Notes under the pieces: model-generated
What the model was told of the DNA's origin: nothing
Database searches by the model: none
What the model saw: the letters and a program-made list of their open reading frames with translations, nothing else
Part shown: positions 1-9,605 of the stretch, piece by piece
How the letters are laid out: every line of letters begins with the position of its first letter
How positions within the stretch are numbered: the first letter of the stretch is position 1
Source of the DNA: Bodo saltans
Taxonomy: Eukaryota; Euglenozoa; Kinetoplastea; Eubodonida; Bodonidae
NCBI GenBank assembly: GCA_001460835.1
Contig: CYKH01001679.1
Span: 5,027 to 35,930 of the forward strand
Direction of reading: 5' to 3'
Length of the DNA: 30,904 bases
Made by a program: the position numbers and the translations under genes

Positions 1-311
1 CATGATGTTTAACATAGAAAACCCGTATTTTAGCTCATTTTTTCATCAGCTTTTCAAATCGACCCCTGCCAGCTCATGAGGACAAACCATATTTTTTTTC
101 TATCGTAGTTTCAGAATTTGACGGATACTTTATGTCTTGTCTGGACAGCTGCGCGATGTATTGCAAATTGATGTTCACATGTACACTTCACAACGCCCAC
201 AAATAGCGTCCCTCCAAGAGAAAGCAATTTTGTGTATTATGTGTGCGAACCCTTTTGATTGCGCTGCTGTTTACGTAGAACTGAAAGAAAAAGGACATCG
301 CAATCGTCACA
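1..311 (+). other. Upstream intergenic region and likely kinesin 5' UTR with a small upstream ORF
   Basis: No gene is supported here. A T-rich tract at about 91-100 followed by AG at 106-107 and 113-114 looks like a trans-splice acceptor, and a weaker AG at 277-278 lies closer to the kinesin ATG. If the upstream acceptor is used, the leader would carry a 24-codon ATG-initiated ORF at 132-206 that encodes a short cysteine-containing peptide. This could be a regulatory upstream ORF or chance. Confidence 0.35.
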
Positions 312-3117
312 ATGTCGAATAGTGAAGTAGAGCGGGTACACGTGAAGGTCATGGCTCGGTGCCGCCCCTTTAACACGCGTGAACTACTGCTCAGTGAGGG
401 GCAGGAGTTGAGGACAGCGGTCGTGATGGAAGGCGACACAGTACGTGTGCTCAATCCTGATCGCAACTTTGCTGAGCGCGAAGCGTTTCAATTCGACCAC
501 GCCCTGTGGTCTGTTCCCGACTCACAAGTGATGTTTCACGACAACGCGTATGCGACTCAAGCTCAGGTGTTCGAACTCACTGGAAAACCAGCAGTTGAGA
601 GTGCCCTTGAGGGATACCACTGCACGCTGTTTGCGTATGGGCAGACGGGCAGCTGAGCGCGAAGCGTTTCAATTCGACCACGCCCTGTGGTCTGTTCCCG
701 ACTCACAAGTGATGTTTCACGACAACGCGTATGCGACTCAAGCTCAGGTGTTCGAACTCACTGGAAAACCAGCAGTTGAGAGTGCCCTTGAGGGATACCA
801 CTGCACGCTGTTTGCGTATGGGCAGACGGGCAGCGGTAAGACCTACACGATGTTAGGCCACGAAGGGGACGAGGGTATTGCACCCCGACTCGTTCGGCAT
901 CTGTTTGCCTCCATCGAAGAGTCCAAGAGAGTGAACGCTAGCGAACGTGTACAGTTCTCCGTGGAGCTGAGCTTCCTTGAAATTTACAACGAACGAGTCA
1001 AGGATCTTCTCTCCATCGCTGAGCGTGGGCACGGTCGATCGAACCAAACGGACACAGGCTACGCGGAGTGCCGCGTAAGGTTTCACCCAGAGCGTGGCAC
1101 CTACGTGGAGGGCTTAATGCGCCTTGCCATTTCAGACGAGGCCCACTGCTTAGCGGCCATCAAGGCCGGTATGCTTCATCGTGCCACAACGAGCACTCTC
1201 ATGAACGACACCTCCAGCCGATCGCATGCAATCTTCCAAGTCTGCCTCTCTCAGAAGTCACCGCTCAAGGGTACGACGTGCGTATCGATTATGAATATTG
1301 TTGACCTTGCAGGAAGCGAACGGATCAAACTATCGGGAGCCACCGGGTCGGCGTTATTGGAGGCTAGGAATATCAACTTATCGCTTTCCACCCTCCGACG
1401 TGTGATTGATGTACTTATCGACAACAGCAAACTAAAGAAGGGCCAACGTCCTCTTGTGCCTCCCTACCGCCAGTCGCTCCTGACGTGGGTGCTGTCGGAC
1501 TCCCTTGGCGGTAATTCTAAGACGATGATGATCGTTGCCGTATCACCCTATGGTGGTAACGTAGAGGATACCCTCAGCACCCTGCGGTACGGGTTGAAGG
1601 CCAAGGCGATTGTGTGCAATGCCCGAGTCAATGAAGAAAAGACAGCGGCTGTGGTGAACATGTTACGCACTCAGATGGACGACCTTCGGCGGCAACTCGA
1701 AGCCAAGGCGGATGCCGACCAAGCAGAACAGGAGAGGCTAGAAACAGAATTGAAGCAGAAGGAGACTGAGTTCTTCACTCTGCAAGACGAATCGCGCCGA
1801 CTGGACGATTTGAAGAAGCAGTACGAGGCGGAACTACACCGCAAAGCTGATGAGCTGCACAAAGCACACGAACAAATGGAGGCCCTTCAGAATGTGGAGG
1901 TGGAGCGCGAGGAGCGTGAAAAGGAATTGCAGGCAGCACGAGAATTGCAAGAACAAACGTCGCGACTACTTCGAGAGCAAGAGGATGAGCGTAAGAAAGC
2001 CGACGCAGAACTTGCCGCGGTGATTCTTCGCCGCAAGTCCCTCCAGCGCCACCACGATCGTGCGGCGGAGGAGGAAGCCCGTGCAAAGTTAGCAGCAGAG
2101 CAGGCAAGGTTAAGGCAATTTGTATCTGCGTTCCAAAACGCGTTTCTGCTCGGCAAGCAACGCTCCGGCCTCGAGGAGCTGCAGGAGGAGCACACTGTCC
2201 TGACAGACCGCCTCTCACGGCTTCAGGACGATTTAGGGAATCGAGAGCAGCAGTTGTCTGCAATGCAAGACGATCGATCACTCCTGCAACGTAAGGTGGA
2301 CTTGCTGGAGAAGCGTTGCGAAGCGATGCAACGCGATCTCGAAGAGGTCTTGATGACCAAGAATGAGAAGTTAGCAGACTTGCAGCGCCAAAAAGAAGAG
2401 TCGGAAGCGGAGCTTGGTCGTGTCAGGACGGAATCCTTTGAGAAGCGCCTTCAGGCTGTCCGCATGAAACAGGAGATGGAGGAGGAGCAGCGAGACGCGA
2501 ACCGCCGGTACGAAGAGCTCCAACAACGCTTGATTGTTGTCAAAGAGGAATTGACAGAGAAGCAGGCGGTTCTCGAGGCGACCAACGCACGTCACGCAAA
2601 CCTCACTCAAAAGTTAGCGTCGCTCGATAACAGCTCCGAAGAGATGAAAGCACGTGTTGAGGAGGCCGAGCGTGAGAACGCCAAGAAGCAGGCGACGCTT
2701 GACGCACTGCAGCTGCGTCGAAGTGAACTCATCAAACGAAGAGAGGAGCTTAGAGATGCCCTTGACAAGAAGAAATCATCCCTTCGCACCACGCAGGATC
2801 AGTTGTCGGAGGTTGCAGCAGAGGCAGCCGCCATCAAGAAGAACCATGCCGAACTTCGACAATACGTATCCGCAAAGTTCTTCCCAACCGCTGACGGCAG
2901 CAAATTGAAGGCCGCTTCTCAGACGCCAAGTAAGTCCCTCATGAGCCCCTCCACTACGACACCCATGCGTGCCCATCGAGTAGGAGGTGCGACGCCACGA
3001 TCCAACTCACGACCTGCCACCACCACCCCCCTCCGCTCTGTTGTACGAGGAGGACCTCAGGGGTGGTCCGCTACGCCGAAAGGCAGAGCACCTTCTCATG
3101 GCTCGTCCCATTCTTGA
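312..3117 (+). CDS. Kinesin motor protein, reading frame broken by a 181-bp tandem duplication
   Basis: This is a microtubule-dependent ATPase motor with an N-terminal motor domain and a long coiled-coil stalk. The ATG at 312 opens a frame starting with [10 protein letters not shown], a typical kinesin beta-1 strand. The P-loop [11 protein letters not shown] is at 819-851. Switch I ([11 protein letters not shown]), switch II (DLAGSE) and the DSLGGNSKT helix follow. Heptad-rich Glu/Lys/Arg sequence then runs to about 2870, and a basic Ser/Pro/Thr tail ends the protein. As sequenced, the frame from 312 meets TGA at 654-656 because 181 bp are duplicated exactly. The frame from the second copy runs open to 3117. 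Without the duplication the product would be about 874 residues, a normal kinesin length. The usual NINKSL motif reads NINLSL. I cannot assign a kinesin subfamily: the tail has no FHA or PH domain. The break may be an assembly artefact or a real mutation. Confidence 0.88.
471..834 (+). repeat. Exact 181-bp tandem duplication inside the kinesin motor domain
   Basis: Copies at 471-653 and 652-834 are identical by eye and share a 2-base GC at the junction. The unit length is not a multiple of three, so it puts a stop just before the P-loop. It covers the end of the first lobe of the motor domain up to the P-loop glycines. Confidence 0.95.
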
Positions 3118-3221
3118 ACTTGTTGAATCGAACACAATCAAAATGTAAACTTGATGTATTGGTGACAACTTCATTGTTAACAAATTCTTCGTGTTCACTT
3201 GATAAGATATTCCAGCGTGCA

Positions 3222-4127
3222 ATGTCACAGCGGTACGATAAGCAGGATAAGATCGGAGAGGGTACGTACGGTGTTGTGTACAAGGCGCGTGACTTGTCGA
3301 CCGGTGCCACCGTGGCTCTTAAGAGGATTCGTCTGGATACCGAGGAGGAGGGCGTGCCGTGCACGGCAATCCGAGAGATCTCTCTCTTGAAGGAGCTCCG
3401 CCACGATAACATCGTCAAGCTCCTTGATGTGTGCCACTCGGAGCGTAAGTTGACACTTGTGTTCGAATACCTCGAGATGGATCTGAAGAAGTTTATGGAC
3501 CGTGAGGCCAACAACTTAGACGCCGCCACCGTCCAGAAGTTCTTGCGCGATCTCCTGCGTGGCATCCAGTTCTGCCATCAGCGCAATGTACTCCACCGCG
3601 ACTTGAAGCCACAGAATTTGTTGATTTCGAGAGATAAAGACTTGAAGCTTGCGGACTTTGGTCTTGGCAGGGCGTTTGGCATTCCCGTGAAGAAGTTCAC
3701 ACACGAGGTAGTGACGTTGTGGTACCGCAGCCCCGATGTGCTGCTAGGCTCCACACAGTACGGCACCCCTGTCGACATTTGGTCAGTAGGTTGCATCTTC
3801 GCCGAGATGGCCACCGGTGCCCCGCTGTTCGCCGGCAAGAACGATGCGGATCAACTTCTGCGAATCTTCAAGTTCCTGGGCACGCCAAACAACCAAGTCT
3901 GGCCTTCCATGAACCACTACCCCAACAGCACAAACATGCTCTCCAAGCCCGAGTTCCTTCAGAACCTCGTTGCGGAGTGTAGCCACGCGTTTGTGAACAC
4001 CGCCGGCTACGACAAATTAGGTGCCGAGGGCGTGGACCTTCTCCTCCGCCTCTTGCGGTATGAACCCAGTGAACGCATTTCCGCTTCTGAGGCGCTAAAC
4101 CACCCATACTTCAATATCAGTTTCTGA
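3222..4127 (+). CDS. CRK1: CDC2-related cyclin-dependent kinase, CRK1 type
   Basis: This is a cyclin-dependent Ser/Thr kinase of 301 residues, the usual minimal CDK size. The glycine loop GEGTYG is at residues 12-17, including the Thr15/Tyr16 inhibitory pair. The ATP lysine is K34, the cyclin-binding helix reads PCTAIRE at 46-52, the catalytic HRDLKPQN is at 125-132, DFG at 145-147, and the activating T-loop threonine is T160 in [11 protein letters not shown]. The kinase closely resembles trypanosomatid CRK1, which acts at G1/S (known for the family). The start is the ATG just after an AG at 3214-3215. The open frame reaching upstream to 3063 has no in-frame ATG and overlaps the kinesin. All catalytic residues are intact. 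PSTAIRE or PCTAIRE alone does not define function, so the CRK1 label rests on overall similarity. Confidence 0.9.
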   Translation: MSQRYDKQDKIGEGTYGVVYKARDLSTGATVALKRIRLDTEEEGVPCTAIREISLLKELRHDNIVKLLDVCHSERKLTLVFEYLEMDLKKFMDREANNLDAATVQKFLRDLLRGIQFCHQRNVLHRDLKPQNLLISRDKDLKLADFGLGRAFGIPVKKFTHEVVTLWYRSPDVLLGSTQYGTPVDIWSVGCIFAEMATGAPLFAGKNDADQLLRIFKFLGTPNNQVWPSMNHYPNSTNMLSKPEFLQNLVAECSHAFVNTAGYDKLGAEGVDLLLRLLRYEPSERISASEALNHPYFNISF

Positions 4128-4137
4128 CGACTTTGAT

Positions 4138-4157
4138 GACAGACAGACAGACAGACA
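4138..4157 (+). repeat. GACA microsatellite, five units
   Basis: Five perfect GACA units lie just after the CRK1 stop codon, in the probable 3' UTR. Confidence 0.9.
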
Positions 4158-4300
4158 ATACAAAGCACTTTCCAATGCTTCCTCCTCGAAGGTAACACAC
4201 CCTCCCTCCTCCCTTGTTGAAAGTGCACGCGGTTAGTCGATGGTGATGTGCAGTAACATACCTTCTATCGTTGCTTCGTTTGTTATCCTACAGTGTTGTG

Positions 4301-4330
4301 TGTTTCCTTTTCTTATCCTTTCATCAACAG
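4301..4330 (+). promoter_or_regulatory. Trans-splice acceptor for the CCT-delta gene
   Basis: A pyrimidine tract (TTTCCTTTTCTTATCCTTTC) leads to CAACAG ending at 4330, 17 bases before the ATG at 4348. A second pyrimidine-rich tract with AG at 4222-4223 and 4235-4236 lies before an earlier in-frame ATG. Confidence 0.65.
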
Positions 4331-4347
4331 AAATCGTAGAACTTATC

Positions 4348-5964
4348 ATGGCTCCCAAGGGAATTAAGGGTAACGAGACCAAGCAGGGAAACGAGAAGTC
4401 AATTGACACCCGCATCAGCAACATCGGTGCAGGCAAGGCCGTGGCTGATTGCGTTCGCACGTCCCTTGGTCCCCGTGGTATGGATAAAATGATCATCGAC
4501 CCCAAGGGCGAGACTATCATCTCCAACGATGGTGCGACGATTGTTAGCAAACTTCAGGTCACCCACCCCTGCGCCAAGATGCTCGTGGAGCTCTCCAGGG
4601 CACAGGATGTGGAGGCCGGCGATGGCACCACCTCCGTTGTGGTCCTTTGCGGTGCCCTCCTCAAGGCGGTTGAGGATTTGCTCAACAAAGGTATCCATCC
4701 CACAGTGATCTCTGAGTGCTTCCAGGAGTGCTCCCGCTACGCAGAGAAGGTTCTTGACAACATGAGCGTGAAGGTTAACATCGAGGACCGCGAAACGTTG
4801 ATTAAGGCTGCTATCACTTCCCTGAACTCAAAGGTGATCTCCCAGAACTCTGAGCTGCTCGCTCCCATGGCCGTTGATTGCGTAACGCGCGTGATGAAGA
4901 CTGGTGATGTAGATTTGAGGGACGTGCGCATCGTGTCCGCCCTTGGTGGCACGATCGACGACACCACCCTCCTCACCAACGGCACCATCTTCAAGCAGAA
5001 GGCGTCCCACTCTGCCGGCGGTCCAGTGCGCATCCAGAACGCCACCATCGGTCTCATTCAGTTCCAACTGTCACCCCCTAAGACCGACATGGAGTCCGCC
5101 GTCACCATCACCGACTACACCCAGATGGACCGTGCCCTCAAGGAGGAGCGCAAGTACCTCCTTGACTTGTGCAAGAAGATTAAGGATAGCGGCATCAACG
5201 TTCTGCTGATTCAGAAGTCTGTCCTCCGTGACGCCGTCACTGCACAGAGCCTTGATTTCCTGGCCAAAATGAAGATCATGGTCATCAAGGATATTGAGCG
5301 TAATGAGATCGACTTCATCAGCAAGACCCTCGGCTGCCTGCCAGTAGCCAACATTGAGAACCTCAAGCCTGAGAAGTTCGGCCACGCCGACTTAGTGGTG
5401 GAGGAGTCCACCCCAGAGGGCAAGGTCATCAAGGTGACCGGAGTCCAGACGCCCCCTGAGGGTGCATTCCAGCGCCAACTGTTCGGCAAGACGGTCACTG
5501 TATTCCTCCGTGGCTCCAACAGCCTCGTCGTGGCTGAGGCTGAGCGTGCCTTCCACGACTCCCTCTGCGTCATCCGCTCCATCGTGAAGAAGCGCGCCAT
5601 CATCGCCGGTGGTGCTGCAGGTGAGATTGAAATTGCTCTTGAGCTTGGCAAGTTCGCTCGTCAGCAGGCTGAGGGCGCCCAGACGTTCTGCATGCGTGCA
5701 TACGCCGACGCCTTTGAGGTGATCCCCTACACGCTGGCTGAGAATGCTGGCCTCCAGCCTATTTCTATCGTCACAGAGCTTCGCAATGCTCACGCTAGCG
5801 GCAACAAGTACGCTGGCGTCAATGTCCGCAAGGGCTGCGTCACTGACATGGTTGAGGAGGCCGTCGTCCAGCCTCTGTTGGTCTCATCTTCCGCCGTCCG
5901 CCTCGCAACGGAGACTGTGATGATGATCCTGAAGATTGACGACATTATTCTCACTCGCGCTTAG
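4348..5964 (+). CDS. CCT4: T-complex chaperonin subunit delta
   Basis: This is one of eight subunits of the cytosolic CCT/TRiC chaperonin that folds actin, tubulin and other proteins using ATP. The 538-residue length is normal. Group II chaperonin signatures are present: TSLGPRGMDK (residues 38-47), NDGATI (60-65) and the ATP-binding GDGTTS (91-96). The IEFICK-like segment, the RGSN motif and the C-terminal NVRKG and LKIDD segments match the delta subunit best (NIGAGKAVAD start, LNSKVISQ, LIQFQLSPPKTDM). The chosen ATG follows a strong acceptor. The same frame is open upstream to an ATG at 4240, which would add a hydrophobic 36-residue leader. Codon use is strongly C/G-ending, as expected for a highly expressed gene. 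Confidence 0.95.
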   Translation: MAPKGIKGNETKQGNEKSIDTRISNIGAGKAVADCVRTSLGPRGMDKMIIDPKGETIISNDGATIVSKLQVTHPCAKMLVELSRAQDVEAGDGTTSVVVLCGALLKAVEDLLNKGIHPTVISECFQECSRYAEKVLDNMSVKVNIEDRETLIKAAITSLNSKVISQNSELLAPMAVDCVTRVMKTGDVDLRDVRIVSALGGTIDDTTLLTNGTIFKQKASHSAGGPVRIQNATIGLIQFQLSPPKTDMESAVTITDYTQMDRALKEERKYLLDLCKKIKDSGINVLLIQKSVLRDAVTAQSLDFLAKMKIMVIKDIERNEIDFISKTLGCLPVANIENLKPEKFGHADLVVEESTPEGKVIKVTGVQTPPEGAFQRQLFGKTVTVFLRGSNSLVVAEAERAFHDSLCVIRSIVKKRAIIAGGAAGEIEIALELGKFARQQAEGAQTFCMRAYADAFEVIPYTLAENAGLQPISIVTELRNAHASGNKYAGVNVRKGCVTDMVEEAVVQPLLVSSSAVRLATETVMMILKIDDIILTRA

Positions 5965-6198
5965 AAGAGTAGAGTAAACATATTGAGGAGGTAGATAACG
6001 ACGACAAGAAGAAGAAGTGAGAGTGCCTTGAGTGCGATGAATGAACAGTGTGAGGGGCCATAGACAGAAATGAGACGCTCTCACCGTTCAATCAGTGGAC
6101 GATGAATAATGAACTATTTGTGCATGGGTACGTTGAGGCAGCGAACACGTTGGGTGGTGAATGACGACACATTTACAATTATGTGATCCATATGCACT

Positions 6199-6223
6199 TG
6201 TTCTCTTTTTCCTTTTACACTAG
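6199..6223 (+). promoter_or_regulatory. Trans-splice acceptor
   Basis: The tract TTGTTCTCTTTTTCCTTTTA is followed by CACTAG, ending 9 bases before the ATG at 6233. It supports the reality of the short gene that follows. Confidence 0.65.
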
Positions 6224-6232
6224 AAGCGACGA

Positions 6233-6754
6233 ATGTCCCTCACAGAAGCGAACCTCCGCGCACACGACAACGTGGCGACGTGGGGCGCACCGTCCCAAAA
6301 GCCACCGCTCTCAGCGTCGGTCCAGGGAACGACTCGAAGTACCGCCAAAGACAGCAGGAGGCCATCAGACTGCATGGGATCCATCGTAGGATTTGGCCCC
6401 TCCCCGTCCCTTCGCACGAATGCAGGGAGAGGAGACAACATGTCTTCGGCAGCATCGTCCTCGAAGTGCGTTGCGGTTGGCCACGGGTCGGTGCGGCCCC
6501 CACCGTCACGGTGCAGCAGCGCTACCGATCGCGCCGCCTCGGAGTCGTTAGCCATTGAGTCGTTAGAAATGCAACTAGACGAGGAGCGAAGGATACGCAA
6601 GACAATGGAGAGTAGAATTGAGAACTTGAGCACAATGATTGAGCGCCTCTCCGTCGCTGCTCCATCCCCCGCACCAGATGCGCCTCGTGCCGCTGGTGGT
6701 CGTAAACCATCTGCTCACACACGAGAACGAAAGGTGACATTCCAAGCAAAGTAG
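6233..6754 (+). CDS. Small coiled-coil protein of unknown function
   Basis: A 173-residue protein whose family I do not recognise. The first 95 residues are Ser/Pro/Gly/Arg-rich and probably disordered. Residues about 101-141 form a charged helix with a heptad pattern (SLAIESLEMQLDEERRIRK onward), and a short basic tail closes it. No signal peptide or membrane segment is seen. It stands alone between CCT4 and the carboxypeptidase with its own strong splice acceptor. Codon use is less biased than in its neighbours, which suggests low expression. A structural or adaptor role dimerising through the helix is possible but is only inference. Confidence 0.7.
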   Translation: MSLTEANLRAHDNVATWGAPSQKPPLSASVQGTTRSTAKDSRRPSDCMGSIVGFGPSPSLRTNAGRGDNMSSAASSSKCVAVGHGSVRPPPSRCSSATDRAASESLAIESLEMQLDEERRIRKTMESRIENLSTMIERLSVAAPSPAPDAPRAAGGRKPSAHTRERKVTFQAK

Positions 6755-6940
6755 ATTTGTCGATGTTAGTGCGATTTGTTGCTTCCAGTAGAGGCCGAGC
6801 CCGAGTGTGTGAGTGTGGATGTAGATTTGTGACGAGTTCACGTAGAGCTCGTTTGCCCAGTTTATTTTTTTTTACATCAAGAATCCTTCTGCCGCCATGA
6901 TTCTACTCACCTCAGGAGCCGCAGTCATTCCATGAAAAAT

Positions 6941-6966
6941 GTTACTTTCACTTTTGTTTCCCTAAG
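6941..6966 (+). promoter_or_regulatory. Trans-splice acceptor for the carboxypeptidase gene
   Basis: The tract TTACTTTCACTTTTGTTTCC is followed by CTAAG, ending 5 bases before the ATG at 6972. Confidence 0.65.
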
Positions 6967-6971
6967 CGAAC

Positions 6972-8339
6972 ATGAATCTTTCATCTACGATCGCCGTGCT
7001 TGCACTTGCCGTCATCGTCGTCTCCGCGACTGGCCGCATCCGCGAGACTACTGGCGGGTGGCCTGCGTGCGACACCAACCCCAACGTGACCCAATGGAGC
7101 GGATACTTCGATATCAACGGCACCTCCAAGAAGACCTCCAAGAGTTACTTCTACTGGGCCTTCAGCCCCCGCAGCGGCAACGCCAGCGCCCCAGTGATCC
7201 TCTGGATGACCGGCGGCCCAGGCTGCAGCTCTTCCCTTGCCATCCTCGCTGAGAACGGTCCTTGCCACGTCAACGAGACCACCGCTCAGCTGTACAACAA
7301 CCCTTACAGCTGGAACACCGATGCCTACGTCATCTACATTGACCAGCCCGCTGGTGTTGGCTTCTCCTATGGCGGCTCCGACTCGTACGACTCCAACGAG
7401 GCCCAGGTGTCCCACGACATGTACTACTTCCTGCAGGGCTTCTTCAAGGTCCACACCGACCTCCAGAACAACGAGTTCTTTGTTGTTGGCGAGAGCTACG
7501 GTGGACACTTTGCCCCCGCCACGGCGTACCGCGTCATGCAAGGCAACCAGAACAACGACGGCGTCAAGATCAACCTTGCTGGCCTTGCCATCGGCAACGG
7601 CCTGACTGACCCCTACATTCAGTACACCTCGTACCCCGACCTCGCGTACAACTGGTGCCAGGAGCAGCTCGGCACCCCCTGCGTCTCGTACTCCACGTAC
7701 CAGCAGATGCTCGCCACCGTCCCCGGATGCCAAGCATCGATTGCTGGCTGCATGCAGAACAACTCCATCGACTGCGACCTTGCCGGCATGAACTGCAACG
7801 GCCTCATCGACGCATACGAGCAGACTGGCCTCAACGTGTACGACATCCGCAAGCAGTGCGACGGTGCTCTGTGCTACAACTTCAACGGTGCCATCACCTT
7901 CATGAACCGCGCTGATGTGCAGGCTGCCCTTGGCGCCAAGCCCACCACGTGGACCCCTTGCAGCGACATGGTGAACGGCATGTTCTCCTCGGACTGGTTC
8001 AAGGACTTCAACTACACCGTCCCTGCACTGATGGACAACGGCGTCCGTGTGCTGGTGTACAACGGCGACGATGACTTCATTGTCAACTGGATCGGCAGCA
8101 AGAACTGGACCACCGCACTCCAATGGTCCAAGCAGGCTGAATTCCAGCAGGCCCCCGACCGACCGATCATCATCAACACCCTTGTGTCTGCTTTGGTGCG
8201 CTCCGTCTCCTCCGCAACCAGCCCCATCCAGTTCTCCTTCATGCAGGTGCACGGTGCCGGCCACATGGTGCCCATGGACCAGCCCCGCACCGCGTTGTAC
8301 ATGATCTCCAAGTTCGTGTCCAACCTGAACTTCATCTAA
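6972..8339 (+). CDS. Serine carboxypeptidase, S10 family
   Basis: This secreted or lysosomal exopeptidase removes C-terminal residues from peptides. It is 455 residues, the usual S10 length, with a hydrophobic signal peptide (residues about 5-19). The oxyanion-region motif WMTGGPGCSS is at 78-87. The nucleophile is Ser175 in VVGESYGGHF, the catalytic Asp is most likely Asp368 in NGDDDFIVNW, and His431 sits in VHGAGHMVPMDQP. Several N-x-S/T sites fit a glycoprotein. The closest known relatives are the CBP1-type carboxypeptidases of trypanosomes. Extremely biased C-ending codons suggest high expression, which is sensible for a bacterivore digesting prey protein in its food vacuoles (inference). 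Confidence 0.95.
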   Translation: MNLSSTIAVLALAVIVVSATGRIRETTGGWPACDTNPNVTQWSGYFDINGTSKKTSKSYFYWAFSPRSGNASAPVILWMTGGPGCSSSLAILAENGPCHVNETTAQLYNNPYSWNTDAYVIYIDQPAGVGFSYGGSDSYDSNEAQVSHDMYYFLQGFFKVHTDLQNNEFFVVGESYGGHFAPATAYRVMQGNQNNDGVKINLAGLAIGNGLTDPYIQYTSYPDLAYNWCQEQLGTPCVSYSTYQQMLATVPGCQASIAGCMQNNSIDCDLAGMNCNGLIDAYEQTGLNVYDIRKQCDGALCYNFNGAITFMNRADVQAALGAKPTTWTPCSDMVNGMFSSDWFKDFNYTVPALMDNGVRVLVYNGDDDFIVNWIGSKNWTTALQWSKQAEFQQAPDRPIIINTLVSALVRSVSSATSPIQFSFMQVHGAGHMVPMDQPRTALYMISKFVSNLNFI

Positions 8340-8444
8340 AAACGTTGTCGTAATTTTGACCGCGCGTGTTTAACGAAAAATCGTTTCTTTTCAAGATGGA
8401 CATAAAGTGAATTCGTGTTGTGTCTTACAAATTCCCGATGATAA

Positions 8445-8465
8445 TTTTCATCGCTCTTTTCAAAG
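8445..8465 (+). promoter_or_regulatory. Trans-splice acceptor deciding the desaturase start
   Basis: TTTTCATCGCTCTTTTCAAAG ends at 8465, 11 bases before the ATG at 8477. In-frame codons upstream of it, including ATG at 8438, would be removed from the mature mRNA. Confidence 0.6.
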
Positions 8466-8476
8466 ACATCGGACAT

Positions 8477-9496
8477 ATGAGTGATACTATTGCTACAAAC
8501 GATGCCAGTGTGCGGGCAGAGGCATACAAGCGCCACAAGTCCCTTGTCCCAGCTGATGCCCTTCGATCGTTGCAGCGGAAGGACTCCCTCAAAGGCGCCA
8601 CTCAGTTAAGCCTGCATCTCGTACTGGTGGCCTTTTTTGCTGCTGCCCAGTGGCACAGCCGTAGTGCGAGTGAGAGCGAGAGTGCATCATGGGCTTGGTG
8701 TGCATTCCACTGGGGAAGTTTCATTGCACAGTGCATGTGCATGGCGTTCCTCTTCACTGCCTTTCATGAACTCACTCATCGTACAGTGTTCACTGTTCCT
8801 TGGTGGAACGTTGCGTGGGGGCATCTTCTGGGGTTCACCATCTTCCGCCCCTACCATCACTACACCTTTTACCACTACAACCACCACAAGTTTACCGGTG
8901 ATCTGGCCATGGATCCAGAACTCCAGGACAGTTTTATCGATCTTAAACTTGATAACGTCTTCTCGTACCTCGCGTACTTGAGCTCTATGCCCTATTGGAT
9001 CGATCGGTTGACCACATTGCTGCGCCACTGCGCAATGTGCATCCTTCCCCGTGAAGAGAAGTTTCTCACGTCTGCGACATCGAAGCTGGTCGTCACGGAG
9101 GCCAACACGTACGTACTACTGTACTCGTTGCTTGCATTCTGGTGCTATCTCGTGCCCTTTGTTGGCACCCTCGTGTGGCAGTTGTGGTTGCTGCCAACTC
9201 TCGTCGCGCAGCCCTTTCTCCGATTTTATCTCATTGCGGAGCACCATGGCTGCACTACAGGAGATGCCATCCTCTCCAACACACGTACCACTAGTACCTA
9301 CTCGTGGTATCGTTGGTTGGCGTGGCAAATGCCTTTTCATGCAGAGCACCACGCATTCCCTTTTGTCCCTTTTCACCAGCTCAAGAATTTACATTTGTAC
9401 TTGCGCGCAACGGTAGCGAGGGATGGGGGATGCACTCCTGGAGGTGAATCAGGGTACCTTGGAGTCCACATAGGGCTTCTCAAGAAGTTTTTGTAA
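8477..9496 (+). CDS. Membrane fatty acid desaturase family di-iron enzyme
   Basis: This 339-residue integral membrane oxygenase belongs to the FA_desaturase superfamily, which inserts double bonds or hydroxyls into lipid chains using a di-iron centre. Three histidine boxes are present: HELTH (97-101), HYNHH (133-137) and HAEHH (288-292). An extra AEHHGC (254-259) and NTRTT (268-272) also appear. Hydrophobic spans lie around 43-58, 82-97, 112-124, 212-232 and 234-252. The C-terminal layout (AEHHGC, NTRTT, MPFHAEHHAFP, VPFHQL) is the one I associate with bacterial and fungal members rather than with the standard delta-9/12 enzymes of kinetoplastids, so acquisition by transfer is possible (inference). 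The substrate cannot be told from sequence. No cytochrome b5 domain is fused. Confidence 0.85.
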   Translation: MSDTIATNDASVRAEAYKRHKSLVPADALRSLQRKDSLKGATQLSLHLVLVAFFAAAQWHSRSASESESASWAWCAFHWGSFIAQCMCMAFLFTAFHELTHRTVFTVPWWNVAWGHLLGFTIFRPYHHYTFYHYNHHKFTGDLAMDPELQDSFIDLKLDNVFSYLAYLSSMPYWIDRLTTLLRHCAMCILPREEKFLTSATSKLVVTEANTYVLLYSLLAFWCYLVPFVGTLVWQLWLLPTLVAQPFLRFYLIAEHHGCTTGDAILSNTRTTSTYSWYRWLAWQMPFHAEHHAFPFVPFHQLKNLHLYLRATVARDGGCTPGGESGYLGVHIGLLKKFL

Positions 9497-9563
9497 TCGT
9501 TCCTAAGAAGATCTTAAAATTGAAACGTTGGTTGGAGGCTCATGGGAATGCCTTTGTTGATAC

Positions 9564-9597
9564 TTCGTTTCGTTTTCTTCTTGTCAACAAAACACAG
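9564..9597 (+). promoter_or_regulatory. Trans-splice acceptor for the first calmodulin-like gene
   Basis: A T-rich stretch (CTTCGTTTCGTTTTCTTCTT) is followed by ACACAG ending at 9597, shortly before the ATG at 9606. AG at 9598-9599 is an alternative. Confidence 0.55.
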
Positions 9598-9605
9598 AGT
9601 CACAA

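Noticed and set aside
1775-2281. Minus-strand open frame opposite the kinesin stalk
   Set aside because: Shadow of the Glu/Lys/Arg-rich coiled coil; it overlaps other antisense frames and has no start context.
6981-8264. Very long open frame on the minus strand (427 codons) opposite the carboxypeptidase
   Set aside because: The sense gene has strong C-ending codon bias, which removes stops from the antisense frame. The translation is Val/Gly/His-rich with no domain.
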